A stretch of 64,000 nt of DNA from Macrobrachium rosenbergii (GCF_040412425.1 NC_089783.1:44837625-44901624); one strand, 5' to 3'; shown: positions 46,360 through 57,283, numbered from the stretch's first letter. The notes: generated from the letters alone by a model not told the origin. Translations and numbers: made by a program.

Positions 46360-47675
46360 TGCTTTGAAATCAACGAAAAACGAGAACCCATGTCGAAAAT
46401 ACATGTTTACCCCGTAGATTATTTTAACACGTCATCCATAAAAGCACTACAATAGTCATTATGCTTTCCATCAGAACAAATTCTGGTGTCAAAACTCTAA
46501 GGGGTTTTCACACCATGTCTCGCAACAATGCTCGTTAAGACAGACTTCTTGTTTATCGACACAGCCATAAGAATGTCAACCAAGGCATGTTTTAGTGGTT
46601 TAACGTTACCCCTACGACTGTTCCTCAGACTCCTTTGCATACGTCGTCAACGATTGAAAGTGACTGAGAAAACGGGAATCTAAGTGGGGAAAATACAAGG
46701 GAGGTAATTTGTTTTCCTCATCTTGTTAATCAGTTGTCAACTTAGCCAACATCTCTCTAAGACGGTTGCTGAGCAGGTAACTGATTGGTTATATAGTACC
46801 GCATGCTGAGGACTCTCCTTCCTCCGGGCATTGCAATCCTGGCTCCCAAGCAGTAAAGAAATTTTTTTAATATGGAACCACACTTAATTTTTTATGGAAC
46901 CACACTTTGTAAAAATCTCTTCATGATTTAAAACTATCAAGTTAGTTGCAGGAGTATTTCCTCTTATTTCACAGCTCACTTGTACAGAACTTTTACAAGC
47001 TACCACTCACCACCTAACCTATTTTGTCTTATGCATACAACATGAAGTCATTGTGGCTATGCATACATTGTCTTTGCTGCAGTCTATTTTGGCGTTCTTA
47101 CAGTACTTGATAAACACATTTGGTAACAAGAACTTTTTTACACCAAAGAAAAAGTATATCATAACTGATGTCATTAGGGAATAGGCTGGATCACCAATAT
47201 GATGCATTTATTCAGCTATCCTTGACATCTTTTTAATTGCAATTTATGCGTTCCTTTGCCCCTTGTATGGTGCAGGTAGAGTCCGAAGAGTTGAACATCC
47301 TTTAGTAATGCCTACAGTGTCCTACGAGATAACTGATGGCACTACCATGCTTTGAGGATTTTCAGGCTACTGTAAATCATTGGAACCTTTTGAAACAAGC
47401 ATAAATTCTAATTAGGATAGTCAAACTAAAGCAAGTTCAGTGTTCTATTTTAGTTTGGCAACCTAATCCAAATTAAGGCTATTTCAAATGGTTCCAACTA
47501 TTTACCATAGCTTGAAAATCCTTGTAGCAGTGTATCTCCTAAATAAGTATCAACAGTGCACTTCATATGGTAAACTGTAGGCATTATAAAAGGATGTCTG
47601 CAGCGACCCCCAGCTGTAACCCCCTTTTTACCATTAATTTGACTCCACCTCCCTTTTTTAATAATTAAATTAGCC
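46358..47675. other. Intergenic DNA
   Basis: No supported gene. A pair of similar blocks (GGAACCACACTT) near 46,870-46,910 is the only repeat noticed. Confidence 0.4.
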
Positions 47676-47988
47676 TGTAAAGATGTCTGACATCTCTTCA
47701 TTTCGCATCAATCACCTTCATGCATCACATTTATTAACGTGTCAAGAATCTCATGTAAATATTCGTATGTAGAATTTCCTGGCCTTTCTGCCGATATATA
47801 TTTTATCGTTGTATGTTATGTCTCTTAAAATTGCCATTTGTTTGACTGTCAACAATCACAAATTGCTCAGAGTGCAGATCACAGCAATCGGAGGTCGGGC
47901 ACTACATTTCCGTCCACACACTGCCATGTATACCCGAGCCCAGGTGAATAAATCAGTTAATACCCAGTTCGACCTTTTTGTCCACACA
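47676..47988 (+). repeat. 5' LTR of the plus-strand Ty3 copy
   Basis: Starts TGTAAAGATG and ends CACACA, so TGT...ACA ends as in the other copy. The block GGCCTTTCTGCCGATAT in the middle is shared with both LTRs of the minus element. Its partner 3' LTR is absent. Confidence 0.65.
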
Positions 47989-47990
47989 AC

Positions 47991-48008
47991 TGGTGACCTG
48001 AGGATTGA
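47991..48008 (+). other. Primer binding site, tRNA-Trp type
   Basis: TGGTGACCTGAGGATTGA: the first eight bases match the complement of the tRNA-Trp 3' end; later bases diverge. Confidence 0.6.
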
Positions 48009-48029
48009 CAGTAAACACAGCAGTTTTGG

Positions 48030-48320
48030 CTTCACCATTAACGGACTCACTACGGCCACTTTACCTTCAGAGAGCCTTCAACGGAACCACATGGCAATAA
48101 AAGTCTAGGCCTCTGAAAGCTCCTTCCTTGGAGAACACCCACGCCACTAACGGACTAATTATGGTGTACCTCTCCAGGTACGTTTTGGCGTGCTTGAATG
48201 GTATGGCCCCGCCATTTATGATTCACGTCTGACCATACTCAGAAGTCATTAATGGAACCATGCAGCGCATAGTTTTGACTTCTGACAAGCCCCAAACACC
48301 ATTAACGGACTAAATATGGC
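48030..48320 (+). repeat. Leader repeats of the plus-strand Ty3 copy
   Basis: At least three copies of a motif close to CCATTAACGGACTAAATACG occur before gag: 48,034-48,055, 48,143-48,166 and 48,297-48,320. A worn one is at 48,246-48,266. The same motif recurs four times in the leader of the minus copy. Confidence 0.8.
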
Positions 48321-48350
48321 GCGTATTTTGCGTTTTGGTGTGAGGAAAAA

Positions 48351-49040
48351 ATGTCAGACACTGAGGTAGAAAGTCATTCCAAGGACGCACAGATCCTCTG
48401 CATCCCCCTCTCGCCTTTGAAGGCAGCAATGAGCCAGGCGATAAAACTACCTCCGTTCTCATGACAAAACACTGCATCCTGGTTTCTGCAGGCAAATGTC
48501 CATTTCCAAGTGGCGAAAATTACAGATGAGGAAACCAAGGCGGACGTAACCATGACAATGCTACCAGAGGAGGTCTTCAACAAAATCACCCCATGGTTGG
48601 ACTCGCAGCTGGGGAAAGTCAAGTACAGAGACCTGTGAGATAAGCTCATCGACATACTCCACGCCCATCCCAGAGAGAGCCCAACTCGCCCTTGACCTGA
48701 TGACCCAGTCCCTGTGGGACGCATCACCCAGGGACACCTGGGACGAACTACGAGGTCTCCTGATGTTGCCGGGCATCGACGCGCACGGTCAGAGGAAGGA
48801 GATCAACTTGTCGCGAGATGTATTCCTGCAGCGCCTTCTGCAGGAGGTGAGGGGGCAAATCACGGATGTGGATGCCCTTTCAATGGACGAATTGGTGAAC
48901 GTTGCACACAAACTCCACGAGGCCACCAAGGCCTCCAAACACGCCGCAACACCTGCAGCCTGTAACCTGGTAACAGAAGAAGCCGAGGCAGAGGACACGA
49001 ACGTGGTATACAGGAAGAGGGCGCTGCTGCAGCAGTAGAG
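48351..49040 (+). pseudogene. Ty3 gag, broken
   Basis: The ATG at 48,351 opens MSDTEVESHSKDAQ. The capsid region follows: LPPFS, an in-frame stop, then QNTASWFLQANVHFQ, ITDEETKADVTMTMLPEEVF and KITPWLDSQLGKVKYRDL. A frameshift near 48,690 moves the rest to another frame: LWDASPRDTWDELRGLL to VNVAHKLHEATKAS. This is the CsRn1/Mag-like capsid pattern (LPPF...W...AE..F....I). No zinc knuckle was seen. The same gag, with other breaks, is at 57,234-56,500 on the minus strand. Confidence 0.75.
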
Positions 49041-49189
49041 GACGTGGACAAACCCAGCCTGATGTAACTTCCATCGGAGGTTCAGAAGCACCGCCAGAAA
49101 TTGCAGAGCCCTCTGTTCTTTCACAAAAAACGAGAAATTCAGCCACAAATAACAGCAGTGGCCGCAAACCTTTAAGGAGCCCCGGCCAG

Positions 49190-49300
49190 TAGGATTCTTC
49201 ATCCACAATGCCATATCAAAATGACGGATGCTGGTAGACACACGGGCTATGCAAATGGTGTTTCCACTGTTGAGGGAGGACTGCGACCACATGTCCAGCG
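49190..49300 (+). pseudogene. Ty3 protease, active site altered
   Basis: GFFIHNAISK, stop, RMLVDTRAMQMVFPL. The aspartic protease motif should read DTG; here it is DTR. The minus copy keeps LLVDTGAMQ. Confidence 0.65.
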
Positions 49301-49473
49301 CCGCAACTGCACTGGTGGCCACAAATGGAAGCCCCATCCACTGCTAGGGAACTTTGACCCGCAGAATATCCATCCTGGGCCATAGCCTAAATATGATTGG
49401 CCCCTTGTCATCGTGGACGTCAAGTTTCCTCTCCTAGGCGCCGATTTCCTTGCACACCACAGACTTCTGGTAG

Positions 49474-50358
49474 ATGTCGGCCGAACACCTGCTGGATACC
49501 AGAACCTGCTGCTCCCGGCTGCTCTCCACCAGGCCGGGGATGCCCGCTGTCTGCTCCATCTCTTCGAACAGATACAGCTCCCTCCTCCATGAGTTCCCAG
49601 ACGCCTTCAAGCCAGAGCTGCATCAGTTGCCGGGAGCCCAGGCCAAGCAAGGCATCCACCACATCACCACAACAGGCCTGCCAACACATGCCAAATTCCG
49701 TCAATTGCCACCCAAAAAACTCCAAGACGCTAAACGAGCCTTGCCGAGATGGAACAGATGGGAATCTACAGGAAGGCATTGAGTCTGTGGGCATCCCCCC
49801 TCCACATGATAAGGATGCCAGACGGCTCTTGGAGGCCCTGTGGGAACTATCATTGGCTGAACCTAGTAACGACACCAGACCACTATCCCTTGCTGAACAT
49901 GCAGGACCTATCACAGGTGCCTGCACGGGGCCAAAGTATTTACAAAAATGGATTTGCTCAAGTCTTATTTTCAGGTACCAGTGCACCCTGACGACGTTCC
50001 GAAGACAGCCATCATCATGCTGTTTGGGACATATACCTTCTCCTACTCCACCTTCGGCCTCAGGAATACTGGGGCCACATTCCGCCTTATGGACACCATC
50101 TTGGAGGACCTACCTTTCTGCGTTTGCTACACAGACGACATCCTAATCTTCTCCAGGTCCCCAGAGGAACACCTGCTCCATGTCTGGGCTGTGCTGCAGC
50201 ACCTGCAGTGGAATGGTTTGGTTGTCAGGTTCGACAAGTGTACCTTCAGAGCGGAAAAGGTACACTTCCTGGGTTGTGAGATCTTTCTGGCAGGTGTCCA
50301 CCCTATGGCCTCCAAAGTGGACACAGTGAAGAAGTTTCCAACACCAAAAGTCCATTAA
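49474..50358 (+). pseudogene. Ty3 reverse transcriptase, frameshifted
   Basis: Three successive frames give HHITTTGLPTHAKFRQLPP, MPDGSWRPCGNYHWLN, TTPDHYPLLNMQDLS, then MDLLKSYFQVPVHPDDVP, FGLRNTGATF and FCVCYTDDILIFSRSPEEHL, followed by VHFLGCEI. These are the RT palm motifs in the Ty3 order. The catalytic box YTDD is intact. Frame changes near 49,740 and 49,945 and the lost base in 'ATFxRLMD' break the chain. Confidence 0.85.
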
Positions 50359-50399
50359 GTCCCTTGGCAGGAGTTCCACTTCGTCGACATGGTCAGCCC

Positions 50400-50830
50400 C
50401 AGAGTGCCAAAGCCACCACCTTAACACATCAACAGACGAAGGACCCCACTGCCCCCTGAGACTTACCACTGACACCAGCAACATTGCTTGCAGAGCCGTG
50501 CTGGAGCAGGTAGTAGGTGGTCCCCCCCCCCTCTAGCCTTCTTCTGCGACAAGTTAAAGCCGCCGGAGACCTGCTACAGTGCATTCGACAGGGAGCTGCT
50601 GGAAATCTACCAAGCTGTGCGGCACTTCAAGTCCCTCTTGGAAGGTAGCCCTTTCACCATCCTGACAGACCACAAGCTGTTGGTGCATGCATTCACGAGG
50701 GCAGGAGACGCATGGTTGGCGAGGCAGCAACGACACCTGGCTGCTATCTCCGAGTTTGGCTGCACCATTTACTCTGTCCAGCAAGAAGAAACCCAGTGGC
50801 CGACACCCTCTCAAGAGTCGAGATAAATTC
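50400..50830 (+). pseudogene. Ty3 RNase H, partly open
   Basis: LTTDTSN-like start near 50,460, then FFCDKLKPPETCYSAFDREL, EIYQAVRHFKSLLEGSPF, TILTDHKLLVHAFTR and LAAISEFGCTIYSVQ. The TDxS, FDRELL and TDHK elements of Ty3 RNase H are recognisable. The frame is open for about 113 codons (50,488-50,826). Confidence 0.8.
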
Positions 50831-50934
50831 AGTCCACCTGGGCATAGACTACGAGGACCTGGTGAAGGAGCAAGCCGTGGACCTGGAAACAGCAGTCTAC
50901 CGCACGGCACTCACCTGTGTCGAGGAGAAAGCAG

Positions 50935-51380
50935 ACGTTTGACATCATCCATGGACTCTCCCATCCATCAGGACGAACAACAGCGTGCCTGATGACAGAA
51001 AATTTCATATGGCATGGGATCAGGAAGGATGTTTGAGAGTGGGCGAAGAACTGCATACCGTGCCAGATGAGTAAAATCACCCGACACACAGAATCAGGCA
51101 TCGGAGATTTCCCTCAACCATGTCGGCATTTCGAGCACATCCATGTAGATGTTGTAGGGCCTCTGCCGCAATCAGCAGTCGCCAGATACCTCCTGATGGT
51201 CACAGACCGTTCCACAAGACGGCTGGAAGCAACCCTGATGATGGAAGAATATCTACAGACAGAGGGTCTTCCTGGCACACCTGATGGGGACGACTCTTCA
51301 CAGTACGACGGCATATAACCCTGCATCCAACGGGATGGTGGAAAGGACCCACTGTTCATTGAAGGCAGCTCTGATGGCTT
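50935..51380 (+). pseudogene. Ty3 integrase, N-terminal part, truncated
   Basis: HPSGRTTACLM, FIWHGIRKDV and NCIPCQMSKITRHTES form the HHCC zinc-binding region. FEHIHVDVVGPLP and LLMVTDRSTRRLEA give the first catalytic aspartate zone. A deletion follows, then a piece of the core end (YNPASNGMVERTH type, near 51,315-51,355) and LKAALMA. After that the homology stops. Confidence 0.75.
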
Positions 51381-51387
51381 TGGCTGT

Positions 51388-52069
51388 GTGGAAACGCAAA
51401 AAGGAAGGGCAAAGATGATAGTGGCAATATTGGTGACATATCTGTGCTGTGCTGGACCTAGTGGTGTTGGTGCTATTAGTGGTGGCGTTAGTAATGTTGG
51501 TGATATTCATGTTGGCGCTAGTGCATACGAGCAAAGTATGAAGAACATTATAGAAATCCAAGTCTACATATGTCAAACGCATGGAACTTATTGACAACAT
51601 TTTGGCAGAATGAGTGCCAGCAAGTTTCGGAGGCTTTTCGATAAGTTATCATCTACATGTCCATCGTGTATGGCCAAGTTAGAAGTAAGGTTGTCATTCA
51701 GGAATTGACTCTCAAATTGATCTAATTTGTAGAAAACTTGCAACAGTGTAATATCAGATTTTGAACAGGAAGAGGAGTCATGTTTACTAATAGAAAGTGT
51801 AAAAGCTGTAGGTTTGAAGTCAAGAGGGAAATTTATCATGATCGTATGAGTGCCTACAATATGGGATTGGATTTTCACAGTACAAAAGCTTGGTCAGCAG
51901 CCTAGGGTCTAAACCAATGTTCAACAAAACCTTTTGTGAAAACAGACACTAGATTGGTGGCAAAATTTTTGATGCAAGTAAGAACTGGGAAGGTGTGATG
52001 GTGGACTGTATTAAAAAGAGTATGGGGAAGCAAATATTCATCCTGATGTAGATGGAATATTAGATGTAG
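51388..52069 (+). pseudogene. Mutator-like transposase-derived gene, 5' half
   Basis: Plus-strand frames carry the N-terminal region of the same protein as 57,866-59,017. An ATG at 51,610 starts MSASKFRRLFDKLSSTCPSC, and a cysteine-pair region like those of this family follows. Then come RMSAYNMGLDFHSTKAWSAA, FFDASKNWEGVMVDCIKKS and finally EANIHPDVDGILDV ending at the insertion site. Stops and at least two frameshifts are present. In intact relatives (MULE-type proteins, Pfam 'Mutator-like transposase domain' as I remember it) the DGILDVEVxxDGSW block is continuous; here the Ty3 element cuts exactly inside it. Confidence 0.65.
52066..52069 (+). repeat. Target site duplication GTAG, left
   Basis: Identical to 57,866-57,869. 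A four-base duplication is in the normal range for Ty3-type integrases. Confidence 0.7.
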
Positions 52070-52414
52070 TTTGAGGCTTCAAGAAAAGTCAGGAGTGAAA
52101 GACTGATTCTTTATTATTCTCGACAGGTTGTTTATAAGACAAAAAGCGGATGGAAAGGTAGCAGGCGACCCAAGGCCCCCCCCCCCCGCTGCGTCCATAC
52201 ACGATTTGTGTTTTCTGGCAAGCATAAAAATACGTACATTTGTTACATGGCATATAAAAGGTAGGTATACATAGTGGCAGAAAGGCTGTACAATGATGCA
52301 TAAGATGAGGTACAGAAAGAACCTGAAACAAAGACAGGTAAAATACATGACGTGAATAATGTACATCTGAAAAGAGAAAACAAGGAAAGAGAGGTGCAAT
52401 TTGTAATCCTTACA
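52070..52414 (-). repeat. 3' LTR of the minus Ty3 element
   Basis: In element orientation it starts TGTAAGGATTACAAATTGCA and ends GAAGCCTCAAA, where the other LTR has GAAGCCTCACA: a single change in the final dinucleotide. A TTTTATATGCCATGTAAC block may hold the TATA box. Confidence 0.9.
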
Positions 52415-52430
52415 AATACTCCCCCCCCAC
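52415..52430 (-). other. Polypurine tract
   Basis: In element orientation TGGGGGGGGAGTATT directly precedes the 3' LTR; it would prime plus-strand synthesis. Confidence 0.6.
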
Positions 52431-52470
52431 AAGACAATAATTAGAGGAGCAATTATTGGATGAATCAATA

Positions 52471-53224
52471 TTAATCATGGAGGCACTGAGGCAGTCGGAG
52501 TGGACCCCTGCTTCTGGAGAACTGTGGGTGTGGGGTGGAACTGACACCTGGGGATGGCTGGATGTGTTTTCTGGGCCGCCCTGGGCCCTGCTTTGGTGGG
52601 GAAGCGGGTGTGCCTGCAGGCAGGTATTGCGGGGGAACTCTGGGGTGCCTGCCTACTCCTTCACAAACTTTGCTGTCTAACAGGAATGCAGGTTTCAGTC
52701 TGTCGATAGTGATCCAGTCCTCCCGCCTGTGGATGTCGAGGAGGAATGCTTTGCTGGCCCACCTGATGACTCGGTGGGGCCCCGTATAGGGCCAGGTTAA
52801 GGGTGGGCGGCGAGCGTCCACCCTGACAAAGACGTAGGCGCAGGAGTGTAAGGCGGGTGGGCTGTAGGTGATGGTTCTGTCGGTGAAGGTCTTGTGGCAG
52901 GGCGCAAACCTCTGCACGAGTTCCCTCAACCTTGGGAGGGGGGTGTCAGCGCCATCCCAATGGCGGGAAGAATTCTCCGGGTACGGCCAGTGTTTCCCCA
53001 CAGACTTTCTCAGCAGGGGAAGTGTCGCCATTTGTGGTTTGCCAGGACCCAGGGCAGCTGTCCCTTCCACCTCTTGTTGGTGCAGTGTGCCATGAGCTGG
53101 TGTGCGCCCTCTCGACCATGCCGTTTGCTGCGGGGTTGTATGCCATTGTGCTGTGTAGAGTTGTACCCATCAAGCATGCTAAGGAGACCCAGAGCTCTGA
53201 TAGGAAGGCAGGTCCTCTGTCTGT
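52471..53224 (-). pseudogene. Ty3 integrase, core end and C-terminal GPY/F domain
   Basis: In element orientation the frames read GITTDRGPAFLSELW, then TMAYNPAANGMVERAH, whose E is the third catalytic residue of the DD35E triad, and WQTTNGDTSPAEKV. A frame change near 53,000 leads to LRELVQRFAPCHKTFTD, VFVRVDARRPPL, then the GPY/F module YTGPHRVIRWASKAFLLD and WITIDRLKPAFL. A proline-rich tail ends near 52,471. Length and order are normal for Ty3 integrase, so only frameshifts and the upstream triplication spoil it. Confidence 0.8.
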
Positions 53225-54715
53225 AGTGATGCCTTGACACCTCGAAGCGTCGGTGCAACTGGTGAGGAGGGCCTCTGTGCATGATGATGTTGATGCTTCA
53301 TCCAGGGGAGTTCTAAACCAGTGTGTGGAGCGGTCCATGATTGTCAGAGGTATCTGGCTCCCTCTGCGAAAATCCATCCCGCTGGGATGTTTTGCTCGTC
53401 TGGCACATGATGGCTTGGTGGACGTCCTTGTGATGCCGTGCCAGACGAACTTGTCAGTCATGAGGCATGCCGTTGTGCGCCCTGATGGATGGGGAGAGAC
53501 TGTGGGCGATGTACCCTGTTTTCTCCTCGATCAGGGGCATGGGCGTGCCGAAGGAGACCCCCAGAGCTGTCACTGATGCCCTGTAGGATGCTGTCTCTGG
53601 ATCCTCTGCTTGTTCCCTCGCAAGGTCTTCATAGTTGATGCCGTGATGCTGTCTGACACTCCAAAGTGGCTTATCCAACTGGAGAGGAGGGCCTCTGTGC
53701 ATGATGATGTTGATGCTTCATCCATGGGAGTTGCTTCGGACCAGTGTGTGGAGCGGTCTATGATTGTCAGAGGTATCTGGCTCCCCCCGACTGCGGAAAA
53801 TCGCTGATCCCGGATTCAATGTGCTGGGATGTTTTGCTCGTCTGGCACAGCATGCAGCTCCTTGCCCACTGGTGGACGTCCTTGTTGATGCCGTGCCAGA
53901 TGAACTTGTCAGTCATGAGGCATGCCGTTGTGCGCCCTGATGGATGGGAGAGATTGTGGGCGATGTCGAACACCTGTTTTCTCCTCGATGTGGGCACCAG
54001 GGGGCGTGGGCGGCCTGTGCTGGTGTCGCAGAGGAGAGTTGTCTGAGTTTGCTAAGGACACGTCTTCTCATTTGAAAGCTGTCACTGCTGCACTGTTGTC
54101 CGCTGTCTCTGGATCCTCTGCTTGTTCCCTCGCAAGGTCTTCATAGTTGATGCCGAGGTGAGGGGAATTGATCTCTATTCTTGATGCTGTCTGACACTCC
54201 GAAGCGGCATATCCAACTGGAGAGGAGGGCCTCTGTGCATGATGATGTCTTCATCCATGGGAGTTGCTTCCCGAACCAGTGTGTGGAGCGGTCTATGATT
54301 GTCAGAGGTATCTAGCTCCCCCCGACTGCGGAAAATCGCTGATCCCGGATTCAATGTGCTGGGATGTTTTGCTCGTCTGGCACAGGATGCAGCTCCTTGC
54401 CCATTGGTGGACGTCCTTGTTGATGCCTTGCCAGATGAACTTGTCAGTCATGAGGCATGCTGTTGTGTGCCCTGATGGATGGGAGAGATTGTGGGCGATG
54501 TCGAACACCTGTTTTCTCCTCGATGTGGGCACCAGGGGGCGTGGGCGGCCTGTGCTGGTGTCGCAGAGGAGAGTTCTTCGAGTTTGCTAAGGACACGTCT
54601 TCCCATTTGAGAGCTGTCACTGCTGCCCTGTAGTCTGCTGTCTCTGGATCCTCTGCTTGTTCCCTCGCGAGGTCTTCATAGTTGATGCCGAGGTGAAGGG
54701 AACTGATCTCTATTC
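53225..54715 (-). repeat. Tandem triplication within pol (RNase H tail to integrase)
   Basis: The marker GAGGGCCTCTGTGCATGATG occurs at 53,268, 53,688 and 54,226. Unit borders fall near 53,225, 53,643, 54,181 and 54,715. The two right units are about 535 bp and nearly identical; the left one is about 420 bp with deletions. Each unit encodes, in element orientation, the RNase H tail (LGINYEDLAREQAEDPETA), the HHCC zinc region (HPSGRTTACLMTDKFIWHG ... CxLCQTSK) and the start of the catalytic core (TIxDRSTHW). Confidence 0.85.
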
Positions 54716-55075
54716 TTGACAGAGCATCGGCCACTGGGTTTTTCTTGCCAGGGACGTAGTTGATGGTGCAACCGAACTTGGAAATGGTGGACAAGTGCAA
54801 ACCAAGTGTCCCCTTGTTTTCCAAATGCCTGACCCAAGGGTTTGTAGTCTGTTAGGATTGTGAATTCGGTTCCCTCCAGCAGGTACTTGAAGTGCTTCAC
54901 AGCCTGGTAGATAGCCAGCAGCTCTCTGTCGAAGGCACTGTAGCGGGTCTCCGCTGGCGAAAACTTGTGGCTGAAGAAGGCCAAGGCCTGGGGCGTGCCA
55001 TTCACCAGTTGCTCGAGTACTGCACTGCAGGCGATGTTGCTGGCGTCCGTTGTCAATCTGAGGGCAGTGGCGGGG
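54676..55075 (-). pseudogene. Ty3 RNase H
   Basis: Element orientation: LTTDASNIACSAVLEQLVNG, QALAFFSHKFSPAETRYSAF, DRELLAIYQAVKHFKYLLEG and FTILTDYKPLGQAF. The catalytic D of TDAS, the E of FDREL and the D of LTDYKPL are all present. A frameshift near 54,800 moves the tail (ISKFGCTINYVPGKKNPVAD) to a second frame. Confidence 0.85.
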
Positions 55076-56068
55076 TTGTGGTGAGTTAAGGTGGTGGCAC
55101 TGGAGAGGGCCCTTTTCGTCTGGATGAATGCCTGCTGCTGCGGAACTTCCCATGTTAGTGTTTTTGGTTTCCCCTTCAGGATTGACGTCAGGGGTAGATG
55201 ATGTTGGGATGAAGCTCCGGTAGTAGTTTATCATCCCAAGAAACTCTTGAAGGACCTTGATGGTTTCTGGTTCCGGGAAATTTTCTATAGCTTTTACTTT
55301 AGAGGCCGTGGGGCGCACTCCTGTTGGGGAAATCTTGTGGCCCAGGAAGTCTATTTCTCTTTCCCAAAGATGCACTTGTTGAACCTGACAACTAATCTGC
55401 TGTCCTGCAGGCGTTTCACAACAGTGCGGACATGGTGAAGATGTTCCTATGGGGACCTGGAAAAAATGAGGGTGTTGTTGATGTAACAGATGCAGAAGGA
55501 CAGATCTCCCAAGATGGTACCCATCAGGCGCTCGAAAGTGGCGCCTGCATTCCAGAGACTGAAAGTGGAATAGGAAAATGTGTAGCTCCCAAAGGGCGTG
55601 ATGATGGCGGTCTTTGGGACGTTGTCGGGATGTACAGGGACTTGGAAGTACAACTTCAGTAGATCCATCTTGGAGAAAATTTTGGCTCCATGGAGGGTGC
55701 CTGTCAGGTCTTGCATGTTAGGGAGGGGGTAGTGGTCTGGTGTTGTTACCAAATTCAGGCACCGATAGTCCCCGCAGGGCCTCCATGAACCATCGGATTT
55801 CTTTACCATGTGGAGAGGGGATGCCCACGGGCTTGATGCCTTTTTCCAGATGCCCATGTGTTCCATTTCTGCGAAAGCCTGTTTGGTGTCTTGTAACTTC
55901 TGGGGGGACAGATGTCGGAACTTGGTATGGGTTGGTGGGACCGTTGTGGAAGATGCCGTGCTTTGCTGAAGCCCTAGGTGACTGGCGTAGTTCTGGTTTG
56001 AGTACATCCGGGAACTCTTGTAGGAGGGATGTGTAGCTGTTGGGGGCTGTGGAGCAGATGGAGGGCAT
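55075..56068 (-). pseudogene. Ty3 reverse transcriptase with altered YxDD
   Basis: Element orientation: TNPYQVPTSVPPE and TPDHYPLPNMQDLTGT, then KMDLLKLYFQVPVHPDNVP, FGSYTFSYSTFSLWNAGATF and FCICYINNTLIFSRSP. The box that should read Y-x-D-D is Y-I-N-N, so both catalytic aspartates are changed to asparagine. Downstream come EIDFLGHKISPTGVRPTASK and the thumb and connection. A frameshift near 55,445 separates palm and thumb. Confidence 0.85.
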
Positions 56069-56157
56069 CCCGGGTCCGGTGGAGAGCTGATGGGAATGGC
56101 ACGTCCCTGTGTTGAGGAGGCGTTGTTTGGCGACGTCGACTAAAAGTCCATGGTGCC

Positions 56158-57234
56158 CTAGGAAATCCGCGTCCAGCAGAGGGAACTTAACATCCGCTTG
56201 ACGAAAGGCCAGTGGTATCTGCGCCCCAGGATTGAGATAGCCCGGGGCGTTGTGCCATAAGTGCAGATGGGAGTTCCATTTGCTGCTATGAGGGATGGTA
56301 GTGAGTCAGGTATTTTTTCTAAACCTTCCCTGGATGGCGGGAAAACCAACTGCATTGCCCCCGTATCAACCAGCAGGCGGCGTTTGGAGATCTCGTCTGT
56401 GATGAAAAACCCTGCTGGGCAGGGGGAGTTGGGTTTCGTAGCCACAGCTGTTACTTGTGGCTGCCTTTGTCGTTTTTGTGAAAGAACACGGAGGCCTGCA
56501 GGTTCTGGCGTTGGTCCCGAACTTTCTATGGTAGAAACACCACGCTGGGCTTGGCCATGTCTTGTGCTCTCTGAATGGCAGTCTCTTCTTATAAACGGTG
56601 TTGATGTCTCCGTCTTCGTCACTGTCTTCCTCCGACAGGTTGCAGGCTCCCAGGGCAGTGGCGAGGCCTTGGTGGCCTCATATAGTTTCTGGGCGTCGTC
56701 GATTGAAGCATCCATGTCCAGGTTCTCTGCATCCCTTATCTGGCGACAAACTTCCAGCAGGTGGTGCCGAAGGAAGATTGCTTTTGTCGGGTCAATTGTT
56801 CTTTTCCTCTCGTTCTCGTCGCGACCTGGGAATGTTACTAACCCTCACAGCTGGTCCCAGGCCTCCCTGGGTGATGCATCTCCGAGGGGCTGGGATAATA
56901 GGTCGAATGCGCGCTGCGCTCTCTCGGACGCGGGCATGGAGTATGAATTCAGCAGTTTGTTTTTTAAGTCTGTGTATGTGAATTTGTCTGGTTGCGCGTC
57001 TAGCCAGGGGGAGATTCAATTGAATACTTCTTCTGGGAGCGCCGTCATGACTATGTCTGATTTTGTAGCATCGTCTGAGATGCCCACCATGCGAAAATGC
57101 ACGTCTGCGTGCTGGAACCATGATGCAGTGTTTTGGCGCGAGAAAGGGGGAAGTTTGACCGTGTCTGGCTTTGTTGGTGAGAGCGCCGTACAGATGATGC
57201 TCGCAGGTCTGCATTGAGGTTCTACTTCTGACAT
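56158..57234 (-). pseudogene. Ty3 gag and protease
   Basis: Gag starts at 57,234 (MSEVEPQCRPASIICTALSP) and reads VKLPPFSRQNTASWFQHADV and MVGISDDATKSDIVMTALPE up to a stop at 57,013. The homology then continues through DASPREAWDQL and DASIDDAQKLYEATKAS. The protease follows with FFITDEISKRRLLVDTGAMQ: the DTG active site is kept here, unlike in the plus copy. It ends near 56,158 with an ILGRRYHW-type flap region. The ATG at 57,234-57,232 is chosen because the plus copy begins the same way (MSDTEVES). Confidence 0.8.
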
Positions 57235-57283
57235 CTTGACTTCTCCCTTCTCACACCAAAACGTGGGAAAATGCGTTGTATTG

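Larger units (their letters stand above)
47676..51380 (+). mobile_element. Ty3 (CsRn1-like) retrotransposon, 3'-truncated, plus strand
   Basis: A 5' LTR (47,676-47,988) is followed by a PBS starting TGGTGACC, a leader, gag (from 48,351), protease, RT, RNase H and the first part of integrase. The order is that of Ty3 elements. A PBS resembling the 3' end of tRNA-Trp (TGGTGACCCC...) is a mark of the CsRn1 group. The homology ends near 51,380 inside integrase; the C-terminal part and the 3' LTR are missing. An internal deletion also removes part of the integrase core near 51,245-51,330. Many stops and frameshifts are present. It is related to, but clearly diverged from, the minus-strand copy at 52,070-57,865. 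Confidence 0.85.

Noticed and set aside
49397..50146. 249-codon ORF as a gene
   Set aside because: It is an alternative frame over the Ty3 protease and RT region, whose real homology lies in other frames.
56261..57217. 318-codon plus-strand ORF, the longest in the window
   Set aside because: It is the antisense of the minus-strand Ty3 gag and protease; the minus strand shows family motifs and the plus frame shows none.
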